Source of the DNA: Comamonadaceae bacterium UBA2121
GTDB taxonomy: Bacteria > Pseudomonadota > Gammaproteobacteria > Burkholderiales > Burkholderiaceae_C
Direction: 5' to 3'
NCBI GenBank assembly: GCA_002331385.1
Contig: DCYB01000001.1
Coordinates: 248,001-312,000 of the forward strand
Length of the DNA: 64,000 nucleotides
Shown: piece by piece, positions 44,478 to 54,202 of the stretch
Layout of the letters: each line of letters begins with the position of its first letter
Numbering within the stretch: the stretch's first letter is position 1
Notes under the pieces: generated by a model
Told to the model about the DNA's origin: nothing
What the model saw: the letters and a program-made list of their open reading frames with translations, nothing else
Database searches by the model: none
Translations under genes and position numbers: made by a program

Positions 44478-45251
44478 TCAAATGGTGCGCCCCAGCAGCC
44501 ACGCAGTTCCCGCCACCAGCGCGATCAACACCGGCTGGTGCAGCAGGTAGTAGCTCAAACTCCAGCGCCCCATCACCGTGAGAAAACGCAGTGGGCGTGG
44601 CACTGCGGCGGCCAGCCAGGAGCGGCGCTGCGCCAGCAGCCATTGCCCACTCGCCATGCCCCACCACATCACACCCAGCCACGGAAACAGCGGCACGTAA
44701 TCCTCGGTGAACGGTTTGCGAGATACGAGACCAAGCCAATTCAACGCCCGGCTATTGAACAGCTCCGCCCACGCCTGCCCCGCGCCCTGGAGCCAGAACT
44801 CCGCCAGCCAGGGCAGCACCATCGCCGCCAGACCAAGCGGCCACAGCCAACGCCCCCAACGGGCGCTCAGCCGCACCAGCACCAGCATCACCGCGATACC
44901 GTGCATCACGCCAAAGTAAATGAAGCTCTGCGGAAACATGGCATACGATCCTGCTGACACCAGCAAGGCCGCGAGCGCAATCTGTCCCCACCGCTTCCAG
45001 AAGCGCGGCAAGCCCTGCCCCTGCGCCGTCGCGATGGCCTGACTCACGCCCGCACACCAGAGAAACAGGCTGACGATCGCCACCCGTTGCCAGGTCCAGA
45101 CCGGGTCGTGCAGGAAATCCTGCTGCCAGAAACCAAAGTGGGACAGATCGAAACAGAAATGGAAAACGGTCATCCAGACCATCGCCAGCCCACGCAGGGC
45201 GTCCACGGCATCGAATCGGGAAAAGCGTGCAGCAGCCTGCGAAGAAGTCAT
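44478..45251 (-). CDS. DUF1624/heparan-alpha-glucosaminide acetyltransferase-like membrane protein
   Basis: A 257-aa protein with about seven helices. The first residues RFDAVDALRGLAMVWMTVFHFCFDLSHFG show the RxxxxDxxRGxA(I)xxMxxxH signature of the acyltransferase 3/DUF1624 superfamily, with the conserved His in the first helix. It probably transfers an acyl group across the inner membrane to an unknown glycan acceptor. ATG 45260 is an alternative start. Convergent with the parvulin gene. Confidence 0.82.
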   Translation of the reverse strand: MTSSQAAARFSRFDAVDALRGLAMVWMTVFHFCFDLSHFGFWQQDFLHDPVWTWQRVAIVSLFLWCAGVSQAIATAQGQGLPRFWKRWGQIALAALLVSAGSYAMFPQSFIYFGVMHGIAVMLVLVRLSARWGRWLWPLGLAAMVLPWLAEFWLQGAGQAWAELFNSRALNWLGLVSRKPFTEDYVPLFPWLGVMWWGMASGQWLLAQRRSWLAAAVPRPLRFLTVMGRWSLSYYLLHQPVLIALVAGTAWLLGRTI

Positions 45252-45419
45252 GACGTGCATTATCCGCAACCGCGCACACCCCGATCCACACTCGCCCCTG
45301 CGTGGCATGCGCACGCCGTTCCGTGCTGCAAAATTTGCACGATAGGCTGAGTCAATCCGATTGTGTAATTGGTCGATCTCGATAGAATTATTCAACCCCA
45401 AATGCAATAGTGATTCATC

Positions 45420-45638
45420 ATGCCGGTTGAACTCTTGGTCGACATCATGAAGCAAGGACTGCCCGCCACGGTCTCGGACTCCGTATCCATTGACAAGCTC
45501 CGCGTGCTGCGCGCGGCCCAGTTGGTCATTGCCGATATCCCGCCCCCGGGCGACAGCGGAATCGCCACCGTTCATCACATCACGCACGAAGGCCACTCGG
45601 TTCTGAAGCGCGCGCACTCGTGCAGAGACATCGTCTGA
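45420..45638 (+). CDS. Small conserved-looking protein of unknown function
   Basis: A 72-aa protein (MPVELLVDIMKQG then LPATVSDSVSIDKLRVLRAA). It reads like a compact helical domain rather than random translation. No ribosome site is obvious, and I do not recognise a named family. It diverges from the DUF1624 gene. The overlapping minus-strand frame is an unlikely extension of that gene. Confidence 0.45.
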   Translation: MPVELLVDIMKQGLPATVSDSVSIDKLRVLRAAQLVIADIPPPGDSGIATVHHITHEGHSVLKRAHSCRDIV

Positions 45639-46148
45639 CCGAGCGTCCCGCGCGGCTCCCCCGGTCCGGTCAGCTGCCGCATGCCCACCACTGAAACAAA
45701 GCCGATATACGCCATCGGCCAGACGAATCGGCCATGTGTGCAACGGCCGCGATTCGTAACCACTACACCATATTCAATTCAAAAATGCTCAAATTCCGGC
45801 AATATGTAAATATTCCATTTTTGCGCGCCAATTGAATCAAATAAAATCTGGCGAACGCCCATATTCCAAAGGGAGCAAGTGAAATCCCTAGTGCGCGCTG
45901 AATAGCGTTCTTTTTCAGCGCCGCCAAACGACAATTAACACCAAATGACTGCACTTTGTCTTGTCTTGATCCATTTTAATGACAACACAAGAGTTTCACC
46001 CATTCATCGCCCTGGCCAATAATCGGCCGCTGGCTATATCAACTCCACACATCTGGCTCTATAGCCACTCCTTATCGAATGCTACTTTTGCGCCTGTCAT
46101 GCATGCCACGGCATTCGCCAGAGACATATTCCATCAGGAGACAAACAG
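45639..46148. other. AT-rich intergenic stretch, no supported gene
   Basis: Base composition falls clearly around 45760-46090 compared with its neighbours. Short frames on both strands lack ribosome sites. The final bases hold the AGGAG site (46135-46139) for the amidohydrolase. No tRNA or insertion sequence seen. Confidence 0.5.
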
Positions 46149-47921
46149 ATGATTATTCGATCGCCACACAAAATCCGGTTCAAATCCCACACGCGCATGC
46201 GCCAATCCTTCTGCATGCTCGCCGTGACGGCCCTGCTCACCGCCTGCGGCGGCGACGGAACGCGCATCGATCCCAAGGATGCCGCGCAAGTCATCTACAA
46301 AAATGGCGACATCATCACCCTGGACCAAGGCAACAGCGTTGCCCAAGCCATTGGCGTGCGGGACGGAAAAATCATCGCCGTGGGCTCCGTCGCCGACGTG
46401 CAAGCCTACGCGGGCCCGGACACCAAGGTACACGACCTGCAAGGCAAGACAATCGCGCCGGGTTTCTATGACGCGCACAGCCACTTTATCTACACCGGCA
46501 TCAACGACCGCTTCGAGGTGGACCTGAACAGCCCGCCCATCGGTCGCGTCAACTCCATTGCCGAGGTGGTCGAACTGCTGAAACAGAAGAAAGCAGAAAT
46601 GGGTGCCGATGCCTGGATCACCGGCTTCGGTTATGACGACACTCTGCTCGCTGAAAAGCGCCACCCCACGCGCGAAGATCTGGACAAGGTGTCCACCACG
46701 CAACCCGTGTACATCACCCACATCTCGGGCCACATGGCGGTCGCCAACACCTTCGCTCTTGAAAAAGCAGGCATCACGGCCACTACCCCCAATCCGGAAG
46801 GCGGCGTGATTGGCCGTGACAGCAGCGGCGCGGCGACCGGCTTTCTGGCGGAAACGGCACAGCAACTCGTCGCCGGCGGAAAGCCCGCTGTCACCGCCGC
46901 GCAAATTCAGGAAGGCATCAAAGCCGCCGCCCGCATCTACACCGCCAAGGGCGTGACGACGGCCAATGATGGCGCGTCTAACGCTGGTTCCATCGCCTCC
47001 ATGGAAGCCGCCGCCCAGGCGGGCAACCTGCCGCTGCGCGTCGTAGCATGGCCCACGGGACTGCAAAGCCTCGAAGCCGCAGAGAAGCTTCCGCTCAAGA
47101 GCGGCAAGGTCAAGGTTGGCGGCATCAAGGACTTCTACGACGGCTCCATCCAGGGCTACACCGGCTATCTGCACGACCCGTACCACACACCGCACGACGG
47201 CGATGCCGACTACCGCGGCTATCCCCGAACCACCAAGGAAAACCTGATCACCAAGGTCACCGAAGCGCACAAGGCCGGGCGCCAGTTGCTCATCCACACC
47301 AACGGCGACCAAGCCATCAGCGATGTGCTGGAAGCCTACCGCAAGGCGCAGGAGGCATTCCCGCGCACCGATGCGCGCCACACGCTGATCCACGCCCAGA
47401 TGGCTCGCGAGGACCAACTGGATGAAATGAAAACACTCGGCGTGATCCCATCATTCTTCGAGCTCCACACCTACTACTGGGGTGACCGCCACCGCGACAT
47501 TTTCCTTGGCCCCGAACGCGGCCTGCGCATCAGCCCAGCACAGTCCGCCCTCAAGCGCGGCATTCCCTTCACGCTGCATGCCGATACGCCCATCGTCCCG
47601 ATGGACCCGATCATGATGATCTGGGCCGCTGTCAATCGTGTCTCCACCAGCGGCGCGGTGATTGGTGCCGAGCAACGCATCTCTCCCCGGGACGCCATGC
47701 GCGCGCTGACCATCAACGCCGCGCACCAGAACTTCGAGGAAAAAGAGCGCGGCTCCATTGAAGTGGGCAAATGGGCCGATCTGGTCGTCCTCTCCGCCAA
47801 CCCCACGACGGTCGATCCCATGAAAATCCGCGATATCAACGTGTTAGAAACCATTGTGGAAGGAAAGCAGGTCTATCAACAGCCCAACCCCCGACCCTCT
47901 GGAGACGCGCCTCATTCATGA
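46149..47921 (+). CDS. Lipoprotein amidohydrolase, family 3 (YtcJ-like)
   Basis: A 590-aa metal-dependent hydrolase. The signal sequence ends in the lipobox LTAC with Cys 33, so it is probably anchored in the outer or inner membrane. Metal-binding DAHSH is at 108-112, with further His in LLIHTNGDQAI and LIHAQMAREDQ, and the C-terminal IEVGKWADLVVLS strand is typical. Amidohydrolase-3 members act on N-acyl amides or cyclic amides; this substrate is unknown. The ATG has AGGAG 9 bases upstream. A terminator follows. Confidence 0.9.
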   Translation: MIIRSPHKIRFKSHTRMRQSFCMLAVTALLTACGGDGTRIDPKDAAQVIYKNGDIITLDQGNSVAQAIGVRDGKIIAVGSVADVQAYAGPDTKVHDLQGKTIAPGFYDAHSHFIYTGINDRFEVDLNSPPIGRVNSIAEVVELLKQKKAEMGADAWITGFGYDDTLLAEKRHPTREDLDKVSTTQPVYITHISGHMAVANTFALEKAGITATTPNPEGGVIGRDSSGAATGFLAETAQQLVAGGKPAVTAAQIQEGIKAAARIYTAKGVTTANDGASNAGSIASMEAAAQAGNLPLRVVAWPTGLQSLEAAEKLPLKSGKVKVGGIKDFYDGSIQGYTGYLHDPYHTPHDGDADYRGYPRTTKENLITKVTEAHKAGRQLLIHTNGDQAISDVLEAYRKAQEAFPRTDARHTLIHAQMAREDQLDEMKTLGVIPSFFELHTYYWGDRHRDIFLGPERGLRISPAQSALKRGIPFTLHADTPIVPMDPIMMIWAAVNRVSTSGAVIGAEQRISPRDAMRALTINAAHQNFEEKERGSIEVGKWADLVVLSANPTTVDPMKIRDINVLETIVEGKQVYQQPNPRPSGDAPHS

Positions 47922-48006
47922 AATAATTTTTAACAAATTGCAACGCGAGGGACTGGTCAACATGATTTACCATTGACATGGGCAATCCCTCGCCCATCCC
48001 TCTTTT

Positions 48007-48029
48007 AGCCGCCTTCGGGCGGCTTTTTT
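48007..48029 (+). terminator. Rho-independent terminator
   Basis: AGCCGCC-TTCG-GGCGGCT is followed by a six-T run. It ends the amidohydrolase transcript about 90 bases past its stop. Confidence 0.9.
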
Positions 48030-48034
48030 CTGGT

Positions 48035-48145
48035 TCATCGCAAGTTCCCGGGGAACGAGGCTTTGATCTTGAGGAGGAAGTAGTCGGTATCACGATGCCC
48101 ATACACCGCTCGCTTGATGACTTTATGCGGCGACATCAGGCTGGG
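48035..48145 (-). mobile_element. Transposase C-terminal remnant (ISL3-like)
   Basis: A minus-strand frame reads HKVIKRAVYGHRDTDYF then LLKIKASFPGNLR, resembling the C-terminus of ISL3/IS204-type transposases. The upstream part of the transposase is missing. The rest of the stretch to 48435 shows only unconvincing frames. Confidence 0.5.
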
Positions 48146-48435
48146 GCCGTGAACTTGCCATGACGACGTTGACAGCAACAACGCCCTGGCGATGCTCGTG
48201 CGCAGCGAGGCAGATACGTTGAATGCTTTGCTCAAACGCCCGGACAAGGCTATTGGAAGAGCTTGGGAGCTGGATGAGTCGACCAATGAAGTCAACCGCC
48301 AATGGGCGCATTGCGACGTGGCTAGAGCGGCTAACTCGACGCGTACGACGCAAATTCAAACCGCTGACTCTCTGCGGCACAAGAAAGCCATTCTGGCAAA
48401 GGCTGGGCGTTAGAGACTTGCAATTTGGTTAGACA

Positions 48436-48469
48436 AAAGGCCCGTAAGAGAAATCTCCTACGGGCCTTT
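48436..48469 (-). terminator. Terminator after tRNA-Pro(UGG)
   Basis: On the minus strand AAAGGCCCGTA pairs with TACGGGCCTTT around a 12-base loop and is followed by TGTCT. It lies 8 bases past the tRNA 3' end. Confidence 0.8.
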
Positions 48470-48477
48470 GCTATCAA

Positions 48478-48554
48478 TGGTCGGAGCGGCGGGATTCGAA
48501 CTCGCGACCCTCTGCTCCCAAAGCAGATGCGCTACCAGGCTGCGCTACGCTCCG
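48478..48554 (-). tRNA. tRNA-Pro (anticodon UGG)
   Basis: A 77-nt cloverleaf. Acceptor CGGAGCG pairs with CGCTCCG, a normal T arm GCGAG-TTCGAAT-CCCGC is present, the anticodon loop is TTTGGGA and the CCA is encoded. Close in sequence to the tRNA-Pro at 58386 except for the anticodon arm and acceptor stem. Confidence 0.95.
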
Positions 48555-48706
48555 ACAAGACTTGTATTCTAACCACCAATTTGAGTGCTTTATGGCAAAT
48601 CAGAAATTATTTTTACGAAAACTGCTTTTTTGTCGTTCAGGGCAGCTTCCGAAGGTTCGCACACCCCTCTACCAAGGGGATTCCATACACGAGCTGTGTG
48701 TGGCGA

Positions 48707-48967
48707 TCAGCGGTTACCAGAGGATTGGCCGGGGCCCGGTCCGCGACCTGCGAGGTGGCGGAATGTGATGCGGCCTTTGGTCAGGTCGTAGGGCGACATT
48801 TCCAGCGACACCTTGTCACCTGCCAGGATGCGGATGTGGTGCTTGCGCATCTTGCCGCCGGTGTAGGCGATCAGTTGGTGTCCGTTGTCCAGGGTGACGC
48901 GAAAGCGCGAGTCGGGCAACACCTCGGTCACGCTGCCTTGCATTTCAATCAATTCTTCTTTAGCCAT
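48707..48967 (-). CDS. infA: Translation initiation factor IF-1
   Basis: An 86-aa OB-fold protein. MAKEELIEMQGSVTEVLPDSRFRVTLDNGH and the later KMRKHHIRILAGDKV are typical IF-1. It carries about 15 more C-terminal residues than usual (RGPGPGQSSGNR). I start at 48967, where the family begins. Many Burkholderiales have a second infA; this may be such a paralogue. Confidence 0.95.
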   Translation of the reverse strand: MAKEELIEMQGSVTEVLPDSRFRVTLDNGHQLIAYTGGKMRKHHIRILAGDKVSLEMSPYDLTKGRITFRHLAGRGPGPGQSSGNR

Positions 48968-49208
48968 CTTCAGTCTCAAAAACTATCTATTGCTGAATAT
49001 TCCACCTGACGGCAGCAACCGGCGTTTGCCGCCGCCATGTCTTGATTGAAGTCGAAGGCGCGGTACAAAGTGGGCTGAATAAATACTGCTCACCCATGCC
49101 CAGAGCAAGAACTGCTTCCGCGAGGTAGCGGCGGCATGAGGCGTAAGGCGCTGTGGTGAGCCCTATATTGTAACCCGATGCGCCAAAACACCGCAAAATA
49201 AGTTGGTG

Positions 49209-50387
49209 TCAAGCTGTCAGTGCTGCGGCCAGTGTACGGATGACATCCGTCTGGCTGATGATGCCCACCAAACGCCCTCCTTCATCCACGATCGGGATGT
49301 GCCGGCGGCTCTTTTCGGAGAACATGGGAACGAGATCCATGACGTGCTGGTCCATGCGCGCCTGCACGACGGGTGACGACATCAATGCCCCCACGGTGCG
49401 GGCTTTTTTCGCCCCGCGCCACGGTATCCACGAGCGCAGTTTTTCTCCGAATCCCGATGGGGGGTCCTGTGCAAATTGCGCATGAAGCAGGTCGGTAGTG
49501 GAGACAATGCCAATCACGTGTTGCGTGTCATCCACGATGGCGAGCGCCTTTACCGCAAATTCCTCCATTTTTTCCCAGGCTTCGGCCAAGGTCGCATCTT
49601 CCAGCACGGTGTGTACGGGGGACGACATGATGTCCTCGCAGCGCAGATCACCCAACGTCCGCTGGAATGCGGCACGCGCGGCGGTGTGCAGCAGTTTCTC
49701 CAGATCGGCCCGGCTGATGTCAAGCACGCCGTTGTAGCTTTTCAGCGCTTCGTCGAGATCGGACGCGGTGAATGGGCTGGGTTTGCCTTGCTTGTCCGCA
49801 CTGCCAGTGGTTTCCGCCAGTTTCACATGCGGATAGGCTCGGCCCGCCAGTCGGTTGAACACGATGGCCACGATGATCAGCACCAGCACGTCGAACAACA
49901 CAAAGCTGATGAATCTGCCGCTTCGCATAGCCGGCTCGATGACGGCCAGCAACGCCAGCGATGCGCCGGGCGGATGCAGGCAACGCAGTAGCAACATACA
50001 GAGCACCGCCAAGCCCACCGCCAATGGCGCGGCAATCATCACTTCGCTCACCAGCGACGCCACCAGCACCCCCAGAATCGCCGACAGTACGCTGCCACCC
50101 AGTACCGCCCACGGCTGGGCGAGTGGGCTGGAAGGCAAGGCGATGACCAGCACGGAACTGGCCGCCAGCGACGCGACCATCCAGAGTCCGGGTGGGTGCC
50201 GCATGCCCCACCAGTGCGCGCAAATGGTCACAACCCCTACGCATAGACAGATCCCGAGCAACATGCGCATGCGCTCTTTGCCGCTGATGGGCATGATTGC
50301 GGGCCAGAAGCGGCGCAACCAGACAATCAGTGCGGTGCGTCGCGATGCAGGGTCGGTGGTAGCGGGGGTGGCAGTCGTGTTATTCAT
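49209..50387 (-). CDS. HPP-family membrane protein with two CBS domains
   Basis: A 392-aa protein. The N-terminal part holds four or five helices of the HPP family, marked by WGMRHPPGLWMVAS and LHPPGASLALL. The C-terminal half has two CBS domains (MSSPVHTVLED... and MSSPVVQARMDQ...), which usually sense adenosyl nucleotides. Related proteins may carry nitrite or other small molecules. Starts at 50387; the frame upstream is non-coding. Convergence is with no neighbour; psd lies divergently. Confidence 0.88.
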   Translation of the reverse strand: MNNTTATPATTDPASRRTALIVWLRRFWPAIMPISGKERMRMLLGICLCVGVVTICAHWWGMRHPPGLWMVASLAASSVLVIALPSSPLAQPWAVLGGSVLSAILGVLVASLVSEVMIAAPLAVGLAVLCMLLLRCLHPPGASLALLAVIEPAMRSGRFISFVLFDVLVLIIVAIVFNRLAGRAYPHVKLAETTGSADKQGKPSPFTASDLDEALKSYNGVLDISRADLEKLLHTAARAAFQRTLGDLRCEDIMSSPVHTVLEDATLAEAWEKMEEFAVKALAIVDDTQHVIGIVSTTDLLHAQFAQDPPSGFGEKLRSWIPWRGAKKARTVGALMSSPVVQARMDQHVMDLVPMFSEKSRRHIPIVDEGGRLVGIISQTDVIRTLAAALTA

Positions 50388-50638
50388 GGTACGGGGATAG
50401 CCGAACGCTACCGATCCTACGATGTCCCACCCAATTGCGTGCGCCGGCGCAAAGCACCTGCTGAAAAACTGCGCCTTTTTGGGGCTATGCGTCCTGTGCG
50501 CCCTTGCGCCCCGTGCGCCCCGTGCGCCCACTGTGCCAACACCTGGCCGCCCCATCCGGAATCCGGGCAGACACCAGCCCCGAGCGCACGGGCTTCGCCA
50601 GTAGAATGGGTTTGCTACAAAAAAAGGATTTCCTCCAC

Positions 50639-51487
50639 GTGTCAGACCGACTTGCCGTTCTCTCCCAGTACTTGCTGCCCAAGCAGGCACTGACGACCTT
50701 GATGGGGCGGCTGGCCTCTTTGCACGGTGGATCGATGACCACCTCCGTCATCCGCTGGTTCATCCAGCGCTACCAGGTGAATATGAGCGAGGCGGCACAG
50801 CCCGACATCGCCAGCTATCCGACGTTCAACGAATTCTTCACACGGGCTTTGCGCGACGGCGCTCGCCCTCTGGCCGCGGCGCCCACGGTTTGCCCGGTGG
50901 ACGGAGCCATCAGCCAATTGGGCCCGATCGACAAGGATCAGATCTTTCAGGCCAAAGGGCACCACTACAGCACCACCGCGCTGCTCGGCGGCGACGCCGC
51001 CCTGGCCGCGCCCTTCACCAATGGCAAGTTCGCCACCATCTACCTCAGCCCGCGCGACTACCACCGCATTCATATGCCGTGCGATGGCCAGCTCAAGCGC
51101 ATGATCCACGTCCCGGGCGACCTGTTTTCCGTCAATCCGACGACGGCGCGCGGCGTGCCCGGCCTGTTTGCACGCAACGAACGCGTGGTTTGCATGTTCG
51201 ACACGCCGCTGGGCAAGATGGCGCTGGTGCTCGTGGGTGCCACGATCGTCGGCAGCATGGCGACGGTGTGGCACGGCGTGGTCAACCCTCCCCGTCCGGG
51301 GAAGGTGCGCACGTGGGACTATCTTGAAACTCCCGTGCGTCTGCGCCAGGGAGACGAAATGGGCCGCTTCCTGCTGGGGTCCACGGTCGTGCTTCTGTTC
51401 GAGCCAGGTGCCGTTGATTTCGTGCAGGACTGGGCCGCTGCCCGCCCCGTGAGGATGGGCGAAGCCATGTCCACACAAGCCCACTAG
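50639..51487 (+). CDS. psd: Phosphatidylserine decarboxylase proenzyme
   Basis: A 282-aa membrane enzyme that makes phosphatidylethanolamine. The self-cleavage motif LGST is near residues 246-249 (Ser 248 becomes the pyruvoyl group), and SPRDYHRIHMPCDG carries conserved catalytic His residues. I prefer the GTG start at 50639 (SDRLAVLSQYLLPKQAL) because it matches the usual N-terminus. ATG 50606 is also possible. Confidence 0.93.
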   Translation: MSDRLAVLSQYLLPKQALTTLMGRLASLHGGSMTTSVIRWFIQRYQVNMSEAAQPDIASYPTFNEFFTRALRDGARPLAAAPTVCPVDGAISQLGPIDKDQIFQAKGHHYSTTALLGGDAALAAPFTNGKFATIYLSPRDYHRIHMPCDGQLKRMIHVPGDLFSVNPTTARGVPGLFARNERVVCMFDTPLGKMALVLVGATIVGSMATVWHGVVNPPRPGKVRTWDYLETPVRLRQGDEMGRFLLGSTVVLLFEPGAVDFVQDWAAARPVRMGEAMSTQAH

Positions 51488-51657
51488 ACCGAGAAATTCG
51501 ACAGGAATATGTCGATTGAATTCCGACTATTTCGGTTTTTGCGCTATTCATTAGATAGCGTCAATCGATGAGAAACAATGGGCTGAGACCTCCGAATTTA
51601 AAAAACCATAGCAAACGGTCACGCCCAATTGTTGCGTGACTGCGTATAATTTTCTCC

Positions 51658-52071
51658 ATGCTACGGTGGGTCATAGCGTTTATCAGCGCTTGCTTTTTCA
51701 TGTCCCTGGGGGTGTCTGCATACGGCCAAACGCCGCATGTACACCTCCCGGATCAGGTCGCCCATCACATTCAGAAACACGACGCTGCCACGCAAGACAA
51801 TGCACCATCGCTGCATTTCTTCGTGGATCACCAAGCCTCGAAATCCACCCAAAATAGCGACAAAGGCAGCAGCCCGCTGCATGAAACGCTGCTGCAGTTG
51901 GCGATGGATGACCATCAGGTAGACCTCCCTGATCTACTAGACCTACCTCCTCCGCACGATCTGGGCAATGGCGCACGCCAGCGCACGGCCGACGCCAAGC
52001 CAGTCACGCTGCACTCCCCCTCCCTCAAACGCAGACCCAAGCCTCCCCGAGTCCCAACGGCTCAGGCGTGA
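51658..52071 (+). CDS. Exported small protein of unknown function
   Basis: A 137-aa protein with a signal peptide of about 23 residues (RWVIAFISACFFMSLGVSAYG). The mature part is rich in His, Asp and Pro, with a HQVDLPDLLDLPPPHD stretch. It could bind metal but no family is recognised. A weak TATAAT-like site precedes it. It stands alone between psd and the Rrf2 gene. Confidence 0.6.
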   Translation: MLRWVIAFISACFFMSLGVSAYGQTPHVHLPDQVAHHIQKHDAATQDNAPSLHFFVDHQASKSTQNSDKGSSPLHETLLQLAMDDHQVDLPDLLDLPPPHDLGNGARQRTADAKPVTLHSPSLKRRPKPPRVPTAQA

Positions 52072-52362
52072 GGCCGCTGCTGTCTGATTGCATGCGCGTT
52101 TCGGGATAACGTTTCCGCCTTAGGCAAACACCCACCCAGTCGCACTCCACGCAGAAGCACCCAGTCTCGCGCCCCAGCGTCGCGTCGGGGTTCGAGGGGA
52201 ATGCTCGCCATCACGGCACACACCAACTCCCTGCTCTGACATTCGCCGCGACATAGCGCGTCCGCCTTTGGGCATTGTGCTTTCAGGCCGCGAAAAACAA
52301 ATTTCCAAATTCAGTCTGCTGCACAGGGAGTGCACCAGACACCTTGCTTTCAGGAGACCATC

Positions 52363-52920
52363 ATGCGTCTTACCACCCGGGGAAAAATGGCCGTCACGGC
52401 CATCACCGATCTTGCCCTGCGCTCACACGGCCATCCCGTGGCGCTGCCCAGCATCAGCGCACGACAAGGCATTTCACTGTCCTATCTGGAGGACATCTTC
52501 AGCGCATTGCGCCGCGCAGGACTGGTGCGCAGCATTCGCGGCCCCGGCGGCGGCTACACGCTCGCTCGTCCAGCCAGCGAGGTGTCCGTTGCCGACATCG
52601 TCAAGGCCTCCGATCGCATGATGGCCGACGACAAGGACGACACCACCAAGCTGCGTGAGGACTCTCCTTCCGGCGTCATGACCGCCGAGTTGTGGACCAA
52701 TTTCCATTCGCGCGTTCTGGACTACCTCCAGTCCGTCACCGTGGCCGACCTCATCTCCAAGCAAGGCGCAAGCAACAGCGGCGCTGCTCAGGTGCATTCC
52801 GGCAGCATGACCCACTCCGTTCAGCGCCTCAAATCGCGGCCCGCGGCCAGAACCCAGTTCCCCGCGCGCAACGTGCCCAACTCCGTGTTCGCACTCGCCG
52901 CTGCAGGCATGCGCTCCTGA
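52363..52920 (+). CDS. Rrf2/IscR-like transcriptional regulator without cysteines
   Basis: A 185-aa regulator. MRLTTRGKMAVTAITDLAL and RQGISLSYLEDIFSALRRAGLVRSIRGPGGGYTLARP are the IscR winged helix-turn-helix. IscR carries three Cys in its C-terminal region to hold a [2Fe-2S] cluster; this protein has no Cys at all. ATG 52363 has AGGAG 7 bases upstream. Probably controls an iron or redox gene set by another signal. No isc genes are adjacent. Confidence 0.88.
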   Translation: MRLTTRGKMAVTAITDLALRSHGHPVALPSISARQGISLSYLEDIFSALRRAGLVRSIRGPGGGYTLARPASEVSVADIVKASDRMMADDKDDTTKLREDSPSGVMTAELWTNFHSRVLDYLQSVTVADLISKQGASNSGAAQVHSGSMTHSVQRLKSRPAARTQFPARNVPNSVFALAAAGMRS

Positions 52921-53061
52921 CGCAACAACGGGAATGCGCAACCACCGCTGCGCATTCCCGCGTTGTCAAAACTCATCCAAGACGAGCACCTGATGGGTGC
53001 GCGTCAACACGCCAGATCCCCCATCGCCCGCACAGGCAGCGCTCGCGCATACACTTGCGCC

Positions 53062-53328
53062 ATGCCCTCTTCCGATATCTACATGAGCGTCGTGAACGCC
53101 CTGCGCCAACACTGGCAGGCCCACAACGAAGCCTATCCGCAGAAAATCATCCTCACGCAGCAACAGGCAGACGACCTGCTCCATCGCCAGCAAGTGGGAA
53201 TGGTTGCATTTCCCGACGCGCGCACCACTCCACGCATCGACCGCTTCATGAACACCCCCATCGAAATTGACGCAAGCACCACCGGCGTCATGATTGGCAT
53301 CGACGGCCAGCCAACACCGCTGCCCTGA
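53062..53328 (+). CDS. Small conserved-looking protein of unknown function
   Basis: An 88-aa protein (MPSSDIYMSVVNALRQHW then VNALRQHWQAHNEAYPQ). The body DLLHRQQVGMVAFPDA and the end DASTTGVMIGIDG look like a compact soluble domain. I recognise only a weak likeness to small phage- and plasmid-type proteins. Its last 41 bases overlap the convergent zinc-ribbon gene. Confidence 0.5.
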   Translation: MPSSDIYMSVVNALRQHWQAHNEAYPQKIILTQQQADDLLHRQQVGMVAFPDARTTPRIDRFMNTPIEIDASTTGVMIGIDGQPTPLP

Positions 53329-53953
53329 TCAAAAAAGGCGCAATACGATCAACGCACTGCGCCCTCATCACCACAGCCCGCGCGCGCAACGCGGGCCCAT
53401 GCGTCAGATAACGCAGCACCGCCTCGCGCGCAGGCTGCGCATCCATCCACTGCGCAAAGCGCTGCACCCCATCAAACACGGCATCTCCCAACGTGCTGCG
53501 ATACCGCTGGATCAACGCATCCTGCGCCGCTTGCTCGCGCAACTTGCGCTGGTAAGTGTCGGTAGAAATCGTCGTGATGCAAGCGTGCAAGCCAAGCCGC
53601 TTCAAATAGTCCCACTCGCCCTGATCGAGCCAAACTTCCTCACAATGAAAGCAGTAGTCCAGCCCATGCGCCTTGTCCGCCAGAACATTGAAGCGCAGCA
53701 TGATGCGGCTGCATTTGGGACACGACAACGCCTTTTTTGAATCGGGAGCGCCCTCATCCCCGCGTTCCAGTGCCGACGCATCCACCTGCTGGTGCCCACA
53801 GTTCTTGTTGAGCCCCTGCCCCCTCGCCCAATCCAGATAAGGCGCCAGCGAAATCAGCGCCCCTGAGCACTGATTACAGACATAACCCACGGGGCCAGAA
53901 CCATCCACCCGCGTTGGCAACAACGTACCCGTGTCACAGGCGCAGCAAAGCAT
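53288..53953 (-). CDS. Zinc-ribbon (TFIIB-type) protein
   Basis: A 221-aa soluble protein with two zinc-ribbon knuckle pairs: C3/C6 with C26/C29, and C78/C81 with C101/C104. The second is followed by EVWLDQGEWDYL, the typical end of zf-TFIIB domains. The C-terminal half is helical and Ala/Arg-rich with no named domain. Function unknown. Confidence 0.75.
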   Translation of the reverse strand: MLCCACDTGTLLPTRVDGSGPVGYVCNQCSGALISLAPYLDWARGQGLNKNCGHQQVDASALERGDEGAPDSKKALSCPKCSRIMLRFNVLADKAHGLDYCFHCEEVWLDQGEWDYLKRLGLHACITTISTDTYQRKLREQAAQDALIQRYRSTLGDAVFDGVQRFAQWMDAQPAREAVLRYLTHGPALRARAVVMRAQCVDRIAPFLIRAAVLAGRRCQS

Positions 53954-54202
53954 TTGTTTTCATCCTCATTCCATTGGATAAATCATCGTCCGGGCGACTG
54001 TAGAAAAGACACCGTGACGGCTTCGCACATGCGCCATCAGAAAAATTGGCGAAGCGGTCTATGTAGCCAACGAACATAGCCATCACGCCTCGCACGTTTC
54101 AATCGGTCATTTGAGTGCAGCGGGCAAAGGCCTATGCTGAATCAACAAGGACGTTGGCGTGAATTCCAGACGTTAGGGCGGTGGGTTGCATCGATCGGTT
54201 GA

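Noticed and set aside
44478..45743. A 421-codon version of the DUF1624 gene
   Set aside because: The N-terminal 160 residues lack membrane helices and overlap a plausible plus-strand gene. The family signature begins near 45251.
45763..45954. Minus-strand 63-codon frame in the AT-rich gap
   Set aside because: Short, no ribosome site, and low-complexity hydrophobic residues only.
46134..47417. Minus-strand open frame across the amidohydrolase
   Set aside because: Antisense to a clear lipoprotein hydrolase with catalytic His residues.
48980..49208. Possible small gene upstream of infA
   Set aside because: No family, no ribosome site, and it lies in the expected promoter region.
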